In this document: positions 17,571 through 28,000 of the stretch, piece by piece
How the letters are laid out: each line of letters opens with the position of its first letter
Position numbering within the stretch: position 1 is the first letter of the stretch
From: Verrucomicrobiales bacterium
GTDB taxonomy: Bacteria; Verrucomicrobiota; Verrucomicrobiia; Verrucomicrobiales; DEV007
Direction of reading: 5' to 3'
DNA: 64,000 nt
Assembly (NCBI GenBank): GCA_016795385.1
Contig: JAEUHI010000062.1
Coordinates: 1-64,000 of the forward strand
Notes under the pieces: generated by a model
Databases searched by the model: none
What the model was told of the DNA's origin: nothing
What the model saw: the letters and a program-made list of their open reading frames with translations, nothing else
Position numbers and translations under genes: made by a program

Positions 17571-18494
17571 TCACACCCTCGCCGACGCCATCACCTCGGC
17601 CAGCGGCACGGACACCCCTCCCCTTCTCAGGCTCTCGTCGGCCGCCTCCATGAAGGCGTAGATCTCGAGGGTCTCGGCGGGTGACACGGGGGGAATTCCG
17701 GTTTTGAAAAAGCGGCCAATCTCGCGGCAGAGCGCCTCGTAGGAGGGCTCCTCGACGAGATTCACAATCGCCTTTTCGCCATGGATGGTGAGCCCGTAGG
17801 ATCGATCGCCCTCGAGAAGCCCACGATAGACGCCGACGCGTCCGTCGTTCCACACGCCGGTGACGAGATCATGCACGGGCGTCTTCACCCGCGTGACCGA
17901 TTCACATCCCGGACCCATCGCGGTAAACAGCGCCTCGATCCCATGAACACCGTAAAAGAAGAGCTCGGGCTGTCCGGCTTGATAAGCGAGAGGTCCCCAA
18001 CTCGTGGAGCCTGACACTTTGCCTAATTCTTCACGCCAGGCGGGATCGGTGATGCGCGGACCGAACCGGGTCGAAGAGGCGGAGAAACAGGGTATGCTCA
18101 GGGATTCCGCGGTCTCGTAGATGGCGATGCAGTCGCTCAAATTCCCCGCGACCGGTTTGTCGACGAAGACGGGTTTCCCGGCAGCAAAAAGCGCCTCGGC
18201 CTGACGCCGATGGATGCGCCCGTCGACGCTCAGGATCATGAGCCGGTCGCTGCGCTCGATCAGTGCCTCGACCGAATCGACGATCTCGACGCCGAGTTCG
18301 CGCGCTTCGTTCGTGAATCCCTCGATGCGGTCGCGGCTCATCGGGGTGTCGCTGCCATCCGGGAGGCCGGCGACGACGCGGAATCCGGCGAGGTCACCGG
18401 TGGCGGCGGGATCATGAAACAGCTTCGTGAAGGCCGGGACATGCGAGGTGTCCATCCCGATGAGGCCGATGCGGAGGAGGGAGTCAGGGGTCAT
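17571..18494 (-). CDS. Gfo/Idh/MocA family oxidoreductase
   Basis: 307 residues. An N-terminal Rossmann fold begins LLRIGLIGMDTSHVPAF; the usual GxGxxG is reduced to GLIGMDTS. The family EKP motif appears as VDKPVAG near residue 116. The C-terminal alpha/beta domain contains GVHGIEALFTAMGPG, matching the H-x-x-E type region. Members oxidise or reduce sugars and cyclitols with NAD(P). No signal peptide is visible, so it is probably cytoplasmic. It lies 22 bases after the ceramidase-like gene in the same direction. Substrate unknown; the altered dinucleotide loop is a mild oddity seen in several subfamilies. Confidence 0.8.
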   Translation of the reverse strand: MTPDSLLRIGLIGMDTSHVPAFTKLFHDPAATGDLAGFRVVAGLPDGSDTPMSRDRIEGFTNEARELGVEIVDSVEALIERSDRLMILSVDGRIHRRQAEALFAAGKPVFVDKPVAGNLSDCIAIYETAESLSIPCFSASSTRFGPRITDPAWREELGKVSGSTSWGPLAYQAGQPELFFYGVHGIEALFTAMGPGCESVTRVKTPVHDLVTGVWNDGRVGVYRGLLEGDRSYGLTIHGEKAIVNLVEEPSYEALCREIGRFFKTGIPPVSPAETLEIYAFMEAADESLRRGGVSVPLAEVMASARV

Positions 18495-18516
18495 GAGTCA
18501 CGGGTCACGGGAAGAT

Positions 18517-19935
18517 TCACTGGGAGATGGTTTGGAGCATTTCGTCGAGGACTTGCACCATCTTGGTGGAGGCGTCCACCTCGAGGTAGCTGGAGCGGGC
18601 GCGCCACGTTTCGTAACCGCCGAGAGCATGATGCTCCGGGGTCGGGAGGTATCCGTGGTAGGCGTTGGAGAGAGAGACGACGGTGGAACCAGGATGTTTT
18701 TCTTTCAACTCCAAACCGATCTCGACGAAGACCTCGGCGGGCATGGCGGCAAGTTTGAAATCCCCGATCTTCACGACCTGCAGGGGAGCGGAGACGGTGT
18801 CGGGAAAGTCCGCGAGGAGCACCGTCTCGCGGGCATAGACCTGCTCGATCGTCTCCATGCGCGGGGCGAGTTTCGAACCGGCCATCACTTCGCGCGCTTT
18901 CGCGACTTCCTCCGCGCTTCCCTTGCGGACCCCGAGGGTGAGTTCTCGCTGCGCGGCGGCGAGGGAAACGTGGTCGTGCCACTCGAGACCCGAATGGACG
19001 CGCGCCACCTCATCGGCGACATCGGTGGCGACGAGTTCGATCTGTCCGTAGGGCGGCTGTTTCTCCTGCTTGCCGAGGACGTCGACGTTGTTGATGTCGC
19101 CGCTCGCTCCGTTCGAGATCATGCCGACGAAGCGCGGCGAGGTGTCATCCACTCCAAGTCGATCCGCGATGATCCTGGCAAACGCACCAAAATAGTCCGC
19201 CGAGACGTGTCCGGGCCCCGTGCCTCCGACATAATGCAGGGCGTAGTTCGCGTAGAGGGCGATGGGACGTCCCTCAAGGCTGCGCACGGAGAGAAAGGGG
19301 ACCGCGGGATCGGTGGGACCGGCGGGTTTCACGACGAGTGGATTGCCCACGCCGGGATTGGTGCGGACACGATCGGTGGTAACCCCGAGTGGCGTTGGCG
19401 GGATGCCGCCTTCCTTCATTTCATAACGACGGTTGAAGACGTGCTGCGGCACTTTGCCTACACCCCACGCGATCTTCGCGGGCTCGAGATTCTGGATCGC
19501 ACAACGCACCGCGTCGGCGATGCGCCGGGCCACGAAGCGCTGGTAGAGCGGATCGGGATCACTTTGTCCGACCGCCTGCATCGTGCCGCAGGAATGCGCA
19601 TGCGTCGCCGACATCAGCTGGTGGGATTTCGGCAGGCCGGTCGCCTTTTCGATCATCTCCTTGGCCTCATCGAAGACGTCCCGGCCGATCACGCAACTGT
19701 CCACGAGCACGAGGGCGATCCGCGTTTCCCCGTCATCGAGCGCGAGGCAGCGGACGAGCTGGGGATCGTGGATGTAGGTGGCCTCGCGGTCGTGGAAGCC
19801 TCCGTTCATCGAGGTGCCGAGCGGGGCGGTGACATCGCTCGTCGCGGCACCGGCCCTGAAGCCTGGCTTCGCCGGATCGGCGGCAGGAACGAGGGCTGGC
19901 AGAAGGAAGCCGATGAGGAAAACAGGGAGTTTCAT
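18517..19935 (-). CDS. Exported neutral/alkaline ceramidase-like hydrolase
   Basis: 472 residues with a signal peptide (cleavage near LVPAA). After it comes FRAGAATSDVTAPLGTSMNGG, the start typical of the neutral/alkaline non-lysosomal ceramidase N-terminal domain family. MSATHAHSCG places His112 and His114 as likely zinc ligands, and ISNGASGDINNV is another family block. Full ceramidases are about 650-700 residues with a C-terminal immunoglobulin-like domain, which is absent. This short form is frequent in Verrucomicrobiota and Planctomycetes, and its substrate is not established. It precedes the Gfo/Idh/MocA gene by 22 bases. Confidence 0.75.
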   Translation of the reverse strand: MKLPVFLIGFLLPALVPAADPAKPGFRAGAATSDVTAPLGTSMNGGFHDREATYIHDPQLVRCLALDDGETRIALVLVDSCVIGRDVFDEAKEMIEKATGLPKSHQLMSATHAHSCGTMQAVGQSDPDPLYQRFVARRIADAVRCAIQNLEPAKIAWGVGKVPQHVFNRRYEMKEGGIPPTPLGVTTDRVRTNPGVGNPLVVKPAGPTDPAVPFLSVRSLEGRPIALYANYALHYVGGTGPGHVSADYFGAFARIIADRLGVDDTSPRFVGMISNGASGDINNVDVLGKQEKQPPYGQIELVATDVADEVARVHSGLEWHDHVSLAAAQRELTLGVRKGSAEEVAKAREVMAGSKLAPRMETIEQVYARETVLLADFPDTVSAPLQVVKIGDFKLAAMPAEVFVEIGLELKEKHPGSTVVSLSNAYHGYLPTPEHHALGGYETWRARSSYLEVDASTKMVQVLDEMLQTISQ

Positions 19936-20005
19936 ACGGATGGGTCTGGGCGATGATCGCGCGAAATACGGGAAGCTGCGGTTCGGCAGGGAATCTTAGC
20001 GGAGC

Positions 20006-21550
20006 TCAATCAGGAAGGGTCCCGGCCAGCTCCGCGACCTCCGCTTCGGTCAAGGCTTCCCGGTAGATCCGCACCTCGCGGAGCGTCCCGCGCAAAGGGC
20101 CGTTTCTTCCCGCTCCCACCTGCAAGGGTAGATCGCCGGAAAGATCGTAGTCGGACAGATCCGCTTCGCGGCGGGCGACCTCTTTCCCATCGAGATAAAG
20201 CACTAACGCCTGTCCGGTCTTCACCGCCGCGACATGGTGCCATCCATCGGAAAGCGAATGCCCCCACTGCACCTGCGTGCCGGCGGCGAAGGAATGGATC
20301 ACGCCGGAGGGCAAGGTGCTGACGTAGACGCGTCCCTCGTGCTCGGCCATGGTCCAAGCACGGCGGTATTTCACATCCGGAGTCAGGTCGAGACGCGCGA
20401 GTCGTTTCCAGGAGGTGCCACCTTCATGCTCGTGGACTTCGGCGAGCGGCAGGGTGCCGGCAAGAAACCGTCCGTTGTGAACGAGCATGCCCATCACCTC
20501 AAGCTCTTCACCGAGGCGACCGAGATCGGTCCACTGGTCGATCCCATCGAAGCGGTAGACGCGTCCGCTCGGCCAGGTGCCGACCGTGAGGGCTCCCCCG
20601 ATGGAGGCGAAGGAATAGGTCTGGGTGTTCTCGCCGAGCCGGCCGCAGTTGGTCCATCCCGTGCCATCATAGCGGTAAACGTGGCCGCCATCGTAGCTGC
20701 CCGCATAAACGGATCCACCATGCACCGTGAGCGGCACGACGCGCTTCGAGACGGTTTCACGTGTGGTCGTGTCAGGACCGCTGGGAACGGGTAGATTCGT
20801 CCATTGGGTGCCGCCCTCGTAGCGGAAGAAACCCGCCGGTTTGTAGAGCGACGAAGCATGGAGTCTTCCCTCGTGCACGACGATCCCTCCCACGGCCTCG
20901 GTTTCGGGGAGTTGCCCGCATTCGATCCACCGATCCCCTCCCCCGTATCGGAAAATCTTTCCACCTGGAGTGATGTTCTCCGACTCGGGCAGGGAAGATC
21001 CGGCGACACGATATTTTCCCGTGCCGGCGTAAAGCGCTCCCTCAAACACGGCGAGCGCGGTGACGCTGTTCGAGCCATCGGGGGCTCCGCAATCGATCCA
21101 ACGATCGTCGCCGTCATATCGGTAGACACGGCCTCGCTCGTCCTTGCCCGGCTCGCAGGTGCCGGCATAGAGTGCTCCCTCGTGCACGGCAAGAGCGAAG
21201 GCAAAAAGCGCCTTTCCAGGCCGGCCGCAGGCGGTCCAGACGGAGTCACGGTGATCGTCGATTCCGAACTGAAGATGACGCCAATTCGCCTGATTCGAAG
21301 TGACGCCAGGGTTGCTTTTCAAGGTCAGATGAAAACCGCGGCGTTTGGCGGGATCATAGCGGCTCACCAGATCGCCTCCCGGTCCCGCATCGGCCTTGAG
21401 CCAGAGCGCGAGGGAAAAGTCTCCCCGCTCAAAGGCAAAGAGATCGCCGGCGGGAACGGCGACCGGCTCCTTTACCTCTTTCCAATAGGCGACGTGATCG
21501 GCAGCGGGGAGAGTCGTTACGAAAAGTAGCGCGAGAAGAGATCGTTTCAT
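20006..21550 (-). CDS. Exported LamG-fold protein apparently split by a seven-bladed propeller
   Basis: 514 residues from the ATG at 21550 (signal peptide MKRSLLALLFVTTLPAA). Residues about 25-110 give the first half of a LamG/concanavalin fold (FERGDFSLALWLKADAGPGGDLVSRYD). There follow seven repeats of about 40 residues containing VHEGALYAGT-like strands and VYRYDG..W.dCG-like turns (VHEGALYAGT, VFEGALYAGT, VHEGRLHASS, VHGGSVYAGS, IGGALTVGT, VHNGRFLAGT, EHEGRVYVST). The end (WHHVAAVKTGQALVLYLDGKEV to IYREALTEAEVAELA) is the second half of LamG. So a propeller seems inserted into a LamG domain. Probably a glycan-binding exported protein; its neighbours give no direct clue. Confidence 0.7.
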   Translation of the reverse strand: MKRSLLALLFVTTLPAADHVAYWKEVKEPVAVPAGDLFAFERGDFSLALWLKADAGPGGDLVSRYDPAKRRGFHLTLKSNPGVTSNQANWRHLQFGIDDHRDSVWTACGRPGKALFAFALAVHEGALYAGTCEPGKDERGRVYRYDGDDRWIDCGAPDGSNSVTALAVFEGALYAGTGKYRVAGSSLPESENITPGGKIFRYGGGDRWIECGQLPETEAVGGIVVHEGRLHASSLYKPAGFFRYEGGTQWTNLPVPSGPDTTTRETVSKRVVPLTVHGGSVYAGSYDGGHVYRYDGTGWTNCGRLGENTQTYSFASIGGALTVGTWPSGRVYRFDGIDQWTDLGRLGEELEVMGMLVHNGRFLAGTLPLAEVHEHEGGTSWKRLARLDLTPDVKYRRAWTMAEHEGRVYVSTLPSGVIHSFAAGTQVQWGHSLSDGWHHVAAVKTGQALVLYLDGKEVARREADLSDYDLSGDLPLQVGAGRNGPLRGTLREVRIYREALTEAEVAELAGTLPD

Positions 21551-21639
21551 GGGGCGAAACCGATCATGCACAATGTCACCGACGCCGGACAAGGCTCGGA
21601 AGCACCGCGATGGCGTCCGGACGCAGCCGGATCACGCCG

Positions 21640-22518
21640 CTACATCCTCTCCACATCCACCTCGACGAGGAGTGTCTGCATCCCCGTGCCGAGGAAGATG
21701 CCCTTCAGCGGCTGCACGTCGAAATAATCGCGTCCGTGGCAGATCTTCACGTGCCTGGATCCGGGGAGAAGATTGTTCGTCGGATCAAAGCCGACCCACC
21801 CGGTCGCTGGCGTCCACGCCTCGACCCACGCGTGGCTGGCGTCGGCTCCCTGCAGCTTGGCCTGTCCCGGAGGCGGCAGGGTCTCGAGGTAGCCGCTGAC
21901 GTAACGCACCGGGATTCCGATGGAACGGAGCGCGGCGATCATGACGTGCGAGAAATCCTGACAAACCCCTTCACGCTGTTGCATCACGGTCTCGAGCGGC
22001 GTGCCGGTATCGGTCGCGCCGGGTTTGTATTTGAACTCCGTGAAGATCCGCTTCATCACCTCGTTCACCAGATCCATCGTCTCGCGTCCGGGAATCAGCG
22101 AAGGCGCAAGAAACTCGGTGACAGAAGCAAACGAAGGAAAGGCCGGAGTCGGGAGCAGGTAATTGCCAAGCCTCACGCCCGAGGCATCCTTTTCACCCGG
22201 AGCGACCACGAGATCATCCCACGCGACGCCCGAATCGGGCAGCCGCACCGTCACTTCCGGACGCAGCACGGTGGTGGTGGCGATCACTTCCAGAAAATCG
22301 TGCGATTGCTCGATCGAGAAGTAGTTGGTGATGTTGCCAAAGCTGTCCTTCCTCTCGGCGCGCACCTTCGGCTCGGGCAGCACCTCGATGCAGTGGGCGA
22401 GCGTCTCCTGCCCCTCGTCCTCGCGCGGACGCAGGTGGGCGAGGCTGTGATAGAGATCAATCCGGCCCGAATAGCTGTAGGCGGTGCGGTGGCGGATGCG
22501 GTAGCGGACCATGTTCAT
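21640..22518 (-). CDS. Transglutaminase-like cysteine peptidase/ligase-associated protein
   Basis: 292 residues. The N-terminal half is the beta-sandwich that precedes bacterial transglutaminase-like domains (YRIRHRTAYSYSGRIDLYHSLAHLRP). The catalytic core carries Cys186 in REGVCQDFSHVMIAALRS, His229 in ASHAWVEAW and Asp245 in VGFDPTNN. This family occurs with circularly permuted ATP-grasp and alpha-E genes, and comparative genomics (Iyer, Aravind and colleagues) proposed that the set makes and removes peptide or amide modifications. It follows the fused ATP-grasp/alpha-E gene by 15 bases in the same operon. No signal peptide, so cytoplasmic. Confidence 0.88.
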   Translation of the reverse strand: MNMVRYRIRHRTAYSYSGRIDLYHSLAHLRPREDEGQETLAHCIEVLPEPKVRAERKDSFGNITNYFSIEQSHDFLEVIATTTVLRPEVTVRLPDSGVAWDDLVVAPGEKDASGVRLGNYLLPTPAFPSFASVTEFLAPSLIPGRETMDLVNEVMKRIFTEFKYKPGATDTGTPLETVMQQREGVCQDFSHVMIAALRSIGIPVRYVSGYLETLPPPGQAKLQGADASHAWVEAWTPATGWVGFDPTNNLLPGSRHVKICHGRDYFDVQPLKGIFLGTGMQTLLVEVDVERM

Positions 22519-22533
22519 CGCGTCTCTCCGGAA

Positions 22534-25050
22534 TCAACCGTGGTAGCCGACATGGCTGAAGTAACTGATGGTGAGGTAATCGTGCAGCTCGTTGAGCCGG
22601 TCGCGCATCGAGTGGAGGAAGGCGAGGGCTTCGCGCCGCTTGGCCGCACCGAATTCCTCCTCATCCTCCAGCCTCGCGAGGAAGGCGTCGAGATCCGCCC
22701 GCATCGGAGCGACCCGCTCGTGCGGCGGTGCACTGCGCGCCGGCGCCTTCAGCTTCTGGAGGACATTCTCGAGACGCTCGAGGAGATAATGCATCGAGCG
22801 CGGATAATCCTCCTCACCGAGCAACAAACGCAGCGCGTAATCCGTCGTCGGCACGGAGTGGAACTTGCTCTGATAGGTGCCAAGGCTGTCCGAGACGAAA
22901 AGGACGGACTCATTCAAGAGCGTGCCCATCGGTGCCGGCTCGTCGACTTCGAGGATGTAGGCGAGCAAGCTGACGAGAATGGACATACGCTCCATCCGGG
23001 CTCCGGCGTCGAGCAATCCCCAGGCTTCGTCACGGGTCATGGAATCGAGATTCAGCCCATGGAAAGCGGCGAGGTGCAGGGCGAGATTCTGCAATTCATT
23101 CTCGTAACGATAGGGCGACTCGAACTCGCCCGCGGTGCCGGCGAACCAACGGTTCCGCGCGGATTCGATCGCGAGGATGGAGGTGAGCGACCATTCCTCC
23201 CGCGCCGCCATGCACGCCCGGTAGAAGCTGCTCACGTTCGGTCCCACCCCGGCGGGACAATTCGGATCGGCGAGGATCAACGAGAGGCGTTTGTCAGGAT
23301 CGGTGACCTTGGCGATCCAGAGATCGGCCTCGAAGACGCGGAAGAGCGCCTCGACGAGGGTCTTCTCGTGTTTCGCCTCGAGGTTCCGTCCGTAGGAGAA
23401 TCCCGCGGTGCGCCCGATCACGAGCCGGTTCGCGAAGCGCGCGATCGAATCGGTGCGCTCGCCGTAGCGTCCGGCCCAATAAAGATTTTCCCCTCGTCGG
23501 CTCGGCACGACCTCGGGACTGATGACCCTTGATTGCTCGAGCCGCCGTTCGATGCTGATGGGCGCGTCGGGCGACAGCGAGCGGACCCAGATATCCTTCG
23601 ACTCGCCCGATTCGCGGGTGGAAATGATCACGCCCTCGGCCGTGCTGACCCGGCCGAGACCGCCGGGCATCACCCGGGGATCACCCTTCGCATCGAGGAA
23701 GGCAAAGCTCCGCATCACCGCGCCCCGCGGCACGAGTCCACCGTCCCGCGAAGTCGGCACGGTGGAAATCTGCAATTCCTCCTGCCCCACGTAGCGCTCG
23801 GGATCCGCCTCGATCCGGGCGCGCAACTCCGCCAGCTCGTATCCGGAGAGACGTTGTCCGTAGCGGGTGCGGAAATCGCGATGGTGCCCGACCGACTTGA
23901 TGACCATGCCGGAAAGATTCGCGAGGACGTGCTTTTTCGAAGCGGGATCACCACACCACCACGTCTCCGCGGGGGTGAGGGCGAGATCTTCGCCGAGCAA
24001 TTCGCGGCAGAGCTTCGCGAGGAAAGGAAAGAGTCCGGGACTTTGGAGGACCTCGGCGCCGGGATGGCTCGCCACCGCCACGGTGCCGCGGCGGATCGCC
24101 TCGAACATGCCGGGTACCCCCTCGGCAGTGAGACGCCAATTCGCCTCGAGGGGATCGAGATCGCGACCGTGCGTGACCTTCCAGATCACATCCACCGGCA
24201 TGAGCCCGCTCAGCGCCTTCAGCCAGACGCTGCTGTTGCGGACGGTCAGATCCGAGGGAAGCACCCGGGTGATCCCGCAATAGTTCGCGAGGAATCCGAT
24301 CTCGGAACTCTCGCTGCCGTTGTCGGAATCGAGAATGACGATGCGCGAATTCTCCGCGCCGCGCGGTGAACGTTCGGCGAGGTAATCGAACCACTCGTTG
24401 AAGAAATAGCCGATCCTCCTCACCTGGCAGCGACGGAAGAGATTCGGGAGGACGCGGTTGATGACGGTGCGATTCTCCAGCGCGACCCCGAGACCGTAGG
24501 GACAATCGAAGCGACCATTGAGAATGTAGGTGCTGCCCCCCGGACCTCGGGCGAGGTCGAAAGCGGTGAGTCCCAGACCGATGATCCTTTCACCGGGAGG
24601 ACAATCGTGAAGGGCGCGCAAAAATCCGCGGTGTCCGAGGATGATCGAAGCCGGGATCAGGCCGCGATCGAGCAGGGTCTGCGGTCCGTAAAGGTCGGCC
24701 AGGATCGCGGAGGAAAGCCGGAGCATCTGCGCGACGCCGTTTTCGATTCCTTTCCACTCCTCAGGGGAAAAAATCCACGGAATGGGATCGAGCGACCAAT
24801 GCGGTCCCTCCCCGCGATCGGGTCGGTAGGCGAGCCCGCGGTCGCGCGAGATCCGCAAAGCGACTTCACGCCATTCGGCCAAGCCGGCGGCGCCGTGCCG
24901 CTGATAGGATTCGAAAAATTCCCCCCACCCATGCACGGGAACGCCATCGGGGCGCAAGGCCTCGTCGCGGACCCCCTCCCCGGGCCGGTAGAGCTCAGGA
25001 GGCACGTTCACGTCGATAAGCCCCCCGCGGGGCGTCGCGATCCCATTCAT
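22534..25050 (-). CDS. Circularly permuted ATP-grasp fused to alpha-E domain (DUF404/407-DUF403)
   Basis: 838 residues. Residues 1-490 match the circularly permuted ATP-grasp type 2 family (SAILADLYGPQTLLDRGLIPASIILGHRGF; FDLARGPGGSTYILNGRFDCPYG). From about residue 515 a helical alpha-E domain begins (GENLYWAGRYGERTDSIARFANRL) and runs to the end. The ATP-grasp nucleotide loops differ from those of the stand-alone paralogue at 29749-31215: VVKAVDEAGGYG there is replaced here by MVIKSVGHHRDFR, and QGGGSKDTWVL by RESGESKDIWV. Activity may therefore differ or be reduced. It lies 8 bases after the transglutaminase-DUF2126 gene. ATP-grasp enzymes ligate carboxylates to amines; the substrate here is unknown. 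Confidence 0.9.
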   Translation of the reverse strand: MNGIATPRGGLIDVNVPPELYRPGEGVRDEALRPDGVPVHGWGEFFESYQRHGAAGLAEWREVALRISRDRGLAYRPDRGEGPHWSLDPIPWIFSPEEWKGIENGVAQMLRLSSAILADLYGPQTLLDRGLIPASIILGHRGFLRALHDCPPGERIIGLGLTAFDLARGPGGSTYILNGRFDCPYGLGVALENRTVINRVLPNLFRRCQVRRIGYFFNEWFDYLAERSPRGAENSRIVILDSDNGSESSEIGFLANYCGITRVLPSDLTVRNSSVWLKALSGLMPVDVIWKVTHGRDLDPLEANWRLTAEGVPGMFEAIRRGTVAVASHPGAEVLQSPGLFPFLAKLCRELLGEDLALTPAETWWCGDPASKKHVLANLSGMVIKSVGHHRDFRTRYGQRLSGYELAELRARIEADPERYVGQEELQISTVPTSRDGGLVPRGAVMRSFAFLDAKGDPRVMPGGLGRVSTAEGVIISTRESGESKDIWVRSLSPDAPISIERRLEQSRVISPEVVPSRRGENLYWAGRYGERTDSIARFANRLVIGRTAGFSYGRNLEAKHEKTLVEALFRVFEADLWIAKVTDPDKRLSLILADPNCPAGVGPNVSSFYRACMAAREEWSLTSILAIESARNRWFAGTAGEFESPYRYENELQNLALHLAAFHGLNLDSMTRDEAWGLLDAGARMERMSILVSLLAYILEVDEPAPMGTLLNESVLFVSDSLGTYQSKFHSVPTTDYALRLLLGEEDYPRSMHYLLERLENVLQKLKAPARSAPPHERVAPMRADLDAFLARLEDEEEFGAAKRREALAFLHSMRDRLNELHDYLTISYFSHVGYHG

Positions 25051-25058
25051 CCGCCAAG

Positions 25059-28000
25059 CTAGTCCATTTCATCGACTTGCAAATAGGAAGGGCGACGCAA
25101 ATCCAAGGTTTTTGGGAATTCGTAGCTGATGGTCTCCGGCGGCACGACGAGGATCTCGGCACCCCCGGCGTTGTCCTCGAAATGATGGGCCGGAGAGTAG
25201 CCTGGTCCCCCACGCCCGCGGCTCACCGCCGCCGTCTCGATGACACCGGCGCTGTGACCTTCATTCCAGAATCGCGCGACCCGGCGCGACTCGGCCTCGC
25301 GCGCATTCACGGGGAAGGTGTCGTAGCTGCGTCCGCCCGGATGGCTGACGTGGTAGACGCAGCCACCGAGAGATCTCCGGTTGAAGGTATCGACGATGTC
25401 GAACACCAACGGGGTCTGCGTGCCGATCATGGGATGCAGGGCCGAAGGCGGAGCCCACGCCTTGAAGCGCACGCCTCCGACCCACTCGCCGTTTCGTCCA
25501 GAGGGATTCAACGGCACGCGATGCCCGTTGCAAAGAATGATGTGACGCCCCTCGGTGAGACCACTGACGCGCACCTGGAGCCGCTCGAGAGACGAATCAA
25601 CGAAGCGGGCCGTCCCCTGGCTGGTCGATTCCTCGCCGAGGACGTGCCAGGGCTCGAGCGCACCGCGCAGCTCGAGATCGATGCCATGATGGTGCACCGC
25701 GCCGAACTTTGGAAAACGGAATTCGAGGAAGGGACGCAGCCATTCCGTCTCGAAAGCGATGCCCCCGGCGCGGAGATCCTCGCAGACATCCTCGATGTCC
25801 TCCCACACATAATGGGGCAGCATGAAACGATCGTGCAGGCCGGTGCCCCAACGCACCGAGGAATGGCGATAGGGTTTCTCCCAGAAGAGGAGGATGAGCG
25901 ATCGCACGAGCAAACTCTGCACGAGAGCCATGCGGAGATGCGGCGGCATTTCGAAAGCCCGCAGCTCGACAAGGCCCAACGATCCGCTCGCCGAATCGGG
26001 TGACGCGAGCTTGTCGATGCAGAACTCGGCGCGGTGCGTGTTGCCCGTCAGATCGGTGAGGAGGTGCCGCATGATGCGATCGACCATCCAGGGAGGATCG
26101 ACTCCGCGACGGAGCGCGGCGAGGGCGATGTCGAGCTCGAACAACCGATCATCGCGCGTCTCATCAACCCGCGGAGCCTGGCTCGTCGGTCCGATGAACA
26201 GGCCCGAAAAGAGATACGACAGACCCGGATGATTCTGCCAATAGGCCACGAGACTGGCGAGCAGATCGGGACGGCGGAGGAAGGGACTGTCCTTCGGCGT
26301 TTTCCCACCGATCACGACGTGGTTCCCCCCGCCCGTGCCGCTGTGTTTGCCATCGAGCATGAACTTCTCGGCACCCAGCCGTGCGAGCCGGGCCTGCTCA
26401 TACAACGTGGTGGTGCGCGAGACGAGCTCATCCCAGGTGGCCGAAGGATGGATGTTCACCTCGATCACGCCGGGATCGGGTGTCACCTTCAGCCGCTCGA
26501 TGCGGGGATCGTGGGGCGGCTCGTAGCCTTCGATGACGACGGTGAGATTCGCCTTCGTCGCCGCCATCTCCACCGCGGCGAGGAGCTCGAGATAGGCTTC
26601 GAGCGTGGCGGTCGGCGGGAAAAAGACGTGGAGGCGGCCTTCGCGCGTCTCAACCGACAAGGCGGTGCGCGGGATCCAGCCGTCGTCCATCATCGGCGCG
26701 GGCGCATCGTAGAGGCTGAGTGGATCGGGAGCGAGATCGGGGAAAACGTCCTTCAGCGGCATCCGCTCCTTGAGGATGTCCTCTTTTGTCGCCTTGCGGA
26801 TCGAGTCGAGGGGCAGACGGAATCCCATCGCCGAAGATCCGGGGATGAGGTAGAGATCGCCCCGCTTCAACTGCCAGCGCGCCCCCGTCCATCGACGGGA
26901 GGTCTTATGATGATAAACCGGCAGCACGTATCCGCTCGGCACCTCGAGCCCGCGTTTGCCGAGGGCGGCCAAAGTGCGGCGCTCCAGCGAGTCATCGGCG
27001 GAGGCCTCGAGTTCGTTCTCAAAGTGGGGCAGCGTCGAGGCGCGCCAGCGATAATATTCGACGTCTTCGAGCGCGGGCATCACGCAGTCCTGCGGGATCC
27101 CGAGGACATCGGCGATCCCACGGGTGAGAATGCCCGGCTCCTCGTAACCGTAGCGACCCGGTTTCGAAGGATCGGCGAGGGTCGCGATCGATCGCCACAT
27201 CGGGTAGCCGTCTTTTCTCCAAAAGATACCGTAGGCCCAGCGCGGCACCGGCTCGCCGGGATACCACTTCCCTTCCCCGAACCAGATCATGCCACCGGGA
27301 GCGAAGGCATCGCGGAGACGCCAGGTCAGATCGATCGCGCGGGTGCGCTTCATCTCGCCGTCGGCCGAGGTATTCCACTCGTCTCCATCCATGTCATCGA
27401 CTGAGACAAAGGTCGGCTCGCCCCCCATGGTGAGACGCACATCGCCCTTCACGAGACGCGCGTCGACGGCATGGCCGAGCGCTTCGATCGTCCGCCATTC
27501 GTCTTCGGTATAGGGTTTCGTCACGCGCGGCTCCTCATGGAGGCGGGTCACGGTATTGGCGAAATCAAATTCCGTCTCGCAGGGCTCGACCGCCCCCGTC
27601 ACCGGCGCGGCGCTGGAGGGCTCGGGGGTGCAGGCGAGCGGAATGTGTCCCTCGCCCGCGAAGAGGCCCGAGGTGGGATCCAGCCCCACCCAGCCGGCGC
27701 CGGGGAGATAGACCTCCGTCCAGGCATGCAAGTCGGTGAAATCGGCGGAGGGCCCCTCCGGCCCTTCGAGTGGCTTTTCATCCGGCACGAGTTGCACCAG
27801 GTATCCGGACACAAACCGGGCCGCGAGCCCCATCGTGCGGAAGAGCTGTACGAGGAGAAAGGCGGAGTCGCGACAGGATCCGGACTTCAAGGCCAAGGTC
27901 TCGTCGCAGGTCTGCACCCCCGGCTCCATGCGGATCTGGTATCCGACGAGGCCTTGCACCCGCTGGTTCACGGCCACGAGGAAGTCGATCGTCCGTGTCT

